Assembly (NCBI GenBank): GCA_030667725.1
Contig: DAOUVH010000050.1
Coordinates: forward strand, 1-6,733
From: Candidatus Cloacimonadota bacterium
GTDB lineage: Bacteria > Cloacimonadota > Cloacimonadia > Cloacimonadales > TCS61
DNA length: 6,733 bases
Direction of reading: 5' to 3'
This document shows positions 6,645 to 6,733 of the stretch, piece after piece. The translations under genes were made by a program, and so were the position numbers. The notes under the pieces are model-generated. The model searched no databases. It saw only the letters and a program-made list of their open reading frames with translations, and was not told the DNA's origin. Each line of letters begins with the position of its first letter. Within the stretch, counting starts at the first letter, position 1.

Positions 6645-6664
6645 AGTCTGTGTAAGTCAGTGGT
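6645..6664 (+). repeat. Two 10-nt degenerate units (AGTC-GTG type)
   Basis: AGTCTGTGTA (6645-6654) is followed by AGTCAGTGGT (6655-6664), two adjacent related 10-mers. They continue the short-repeat character of the region after holB. The degree of match (six of ten positions) is modest. Confidence 0.4.
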
Positions 6665-6710
6665 GAAGATTTATATTAATCCCGTCAAAAAAATTGAACA
6701 GGATGAATCC

Positions 6711-6733
6711 GCCTTCGCCATATTGGCTACGGC
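6711..6733. repeat. GC-rich imperfect palindrome, cut by the window end (REP-like)
   Basis: GCCTTCGCC (6711-6719) and GGCTACGGC (6725-6733) face each other across ATATT. Seven of nine positions pair, in two GCC/GGC blocks flanking a T-A pair with a mismatch on each side. It is sharply GC-rich in an otherwise AT-rich window and may continue past base 6733. It could fold as a hairpin in RNA or single-stranded DNA. It lacks a T tract within the window, so I do not call it a terminator. Confidence 0.6.

Noticed and set aside
6607..6693. Possible holB terminator formed by GACAGGATT and AATCCCGTC
   Set aside because: The loop would be over 60 nt, there is a mismatch, and the following tract is A rather than T on the plus strand.
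6598..6733. CRISPR array or tRNA in the right-end spacer
   Set aside because: The repeats are 9-10 nt with no spacers of regular length, and no cloverleaf or TTCGA-type T-loop arrangement can be drawn.

Overview
The window is AT-rich, ordinary-looking Gram-negative chromosome carrying six protein genes. An Omp85-type beta-barrel protein and an SPase II lipoprotein imply a double-membrane bacterium. The long insertion in the clamp-loader delta' subunit, the core-only type I-beta DAHP synthase, the base composition and the style of the terminal repeats suggest the FCB side of the tree, perhaps a Cloacimonadota-like lineage. That placement rests on general familiarity, not a search, and is tentative.

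Layout: (1) 2-640, plus strand, the C-terminal barrel part of an Omp85/D15-family outer membrane protein whose start lies outside the window. (2) 717-1532, plus strand, a NYN (LabA/DUF88-like) putative ribonuclease fused to a C-terminal cold-shock-like RNA-binding domain. (3) 1568-2377, plus strand, a short type I-beta DAHP synthase, the first enzyme of the shikimate pathway. (4) 2398-2437, a strong hairpin usable as a terminator in both directions, between converging genes. (5) 2455-3279, minus strand, an uncharacterised lipoprotein. (6) 3280-3462, an AT-only-rich divergent intergenic region with promoter-like boxes and a 14-bp perfect palindrome. (7) 3463-6597, plus strand, a tight three-gene run: gltX (glutamyl-tRNA synthetase), a GNAT acetyltransferase and holB (DNA polymerase III delta'), each gap 6-9 bp with the Shine-Dalgarno overlapping the previous stop. 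(8) 6598-6733, non-coding sequence that is a mosaic of short degenerate repeats ending in a GC-rich imperfect palindrome cut by the window edge.

The genes are mostly housekeeping: envelope assembly, RNA metabolism, aromatic biosynthesis, tRNA charging and replication. No defence system, insertion sequence, CRISPR array or RNA gene was seen. The points most worth a second look are the NYN plus cold-shock architecture, the unknown lipoprotein, and the repeat mosaic at the right end. I do not see convincing evidence of a wholly new multi-gene system.
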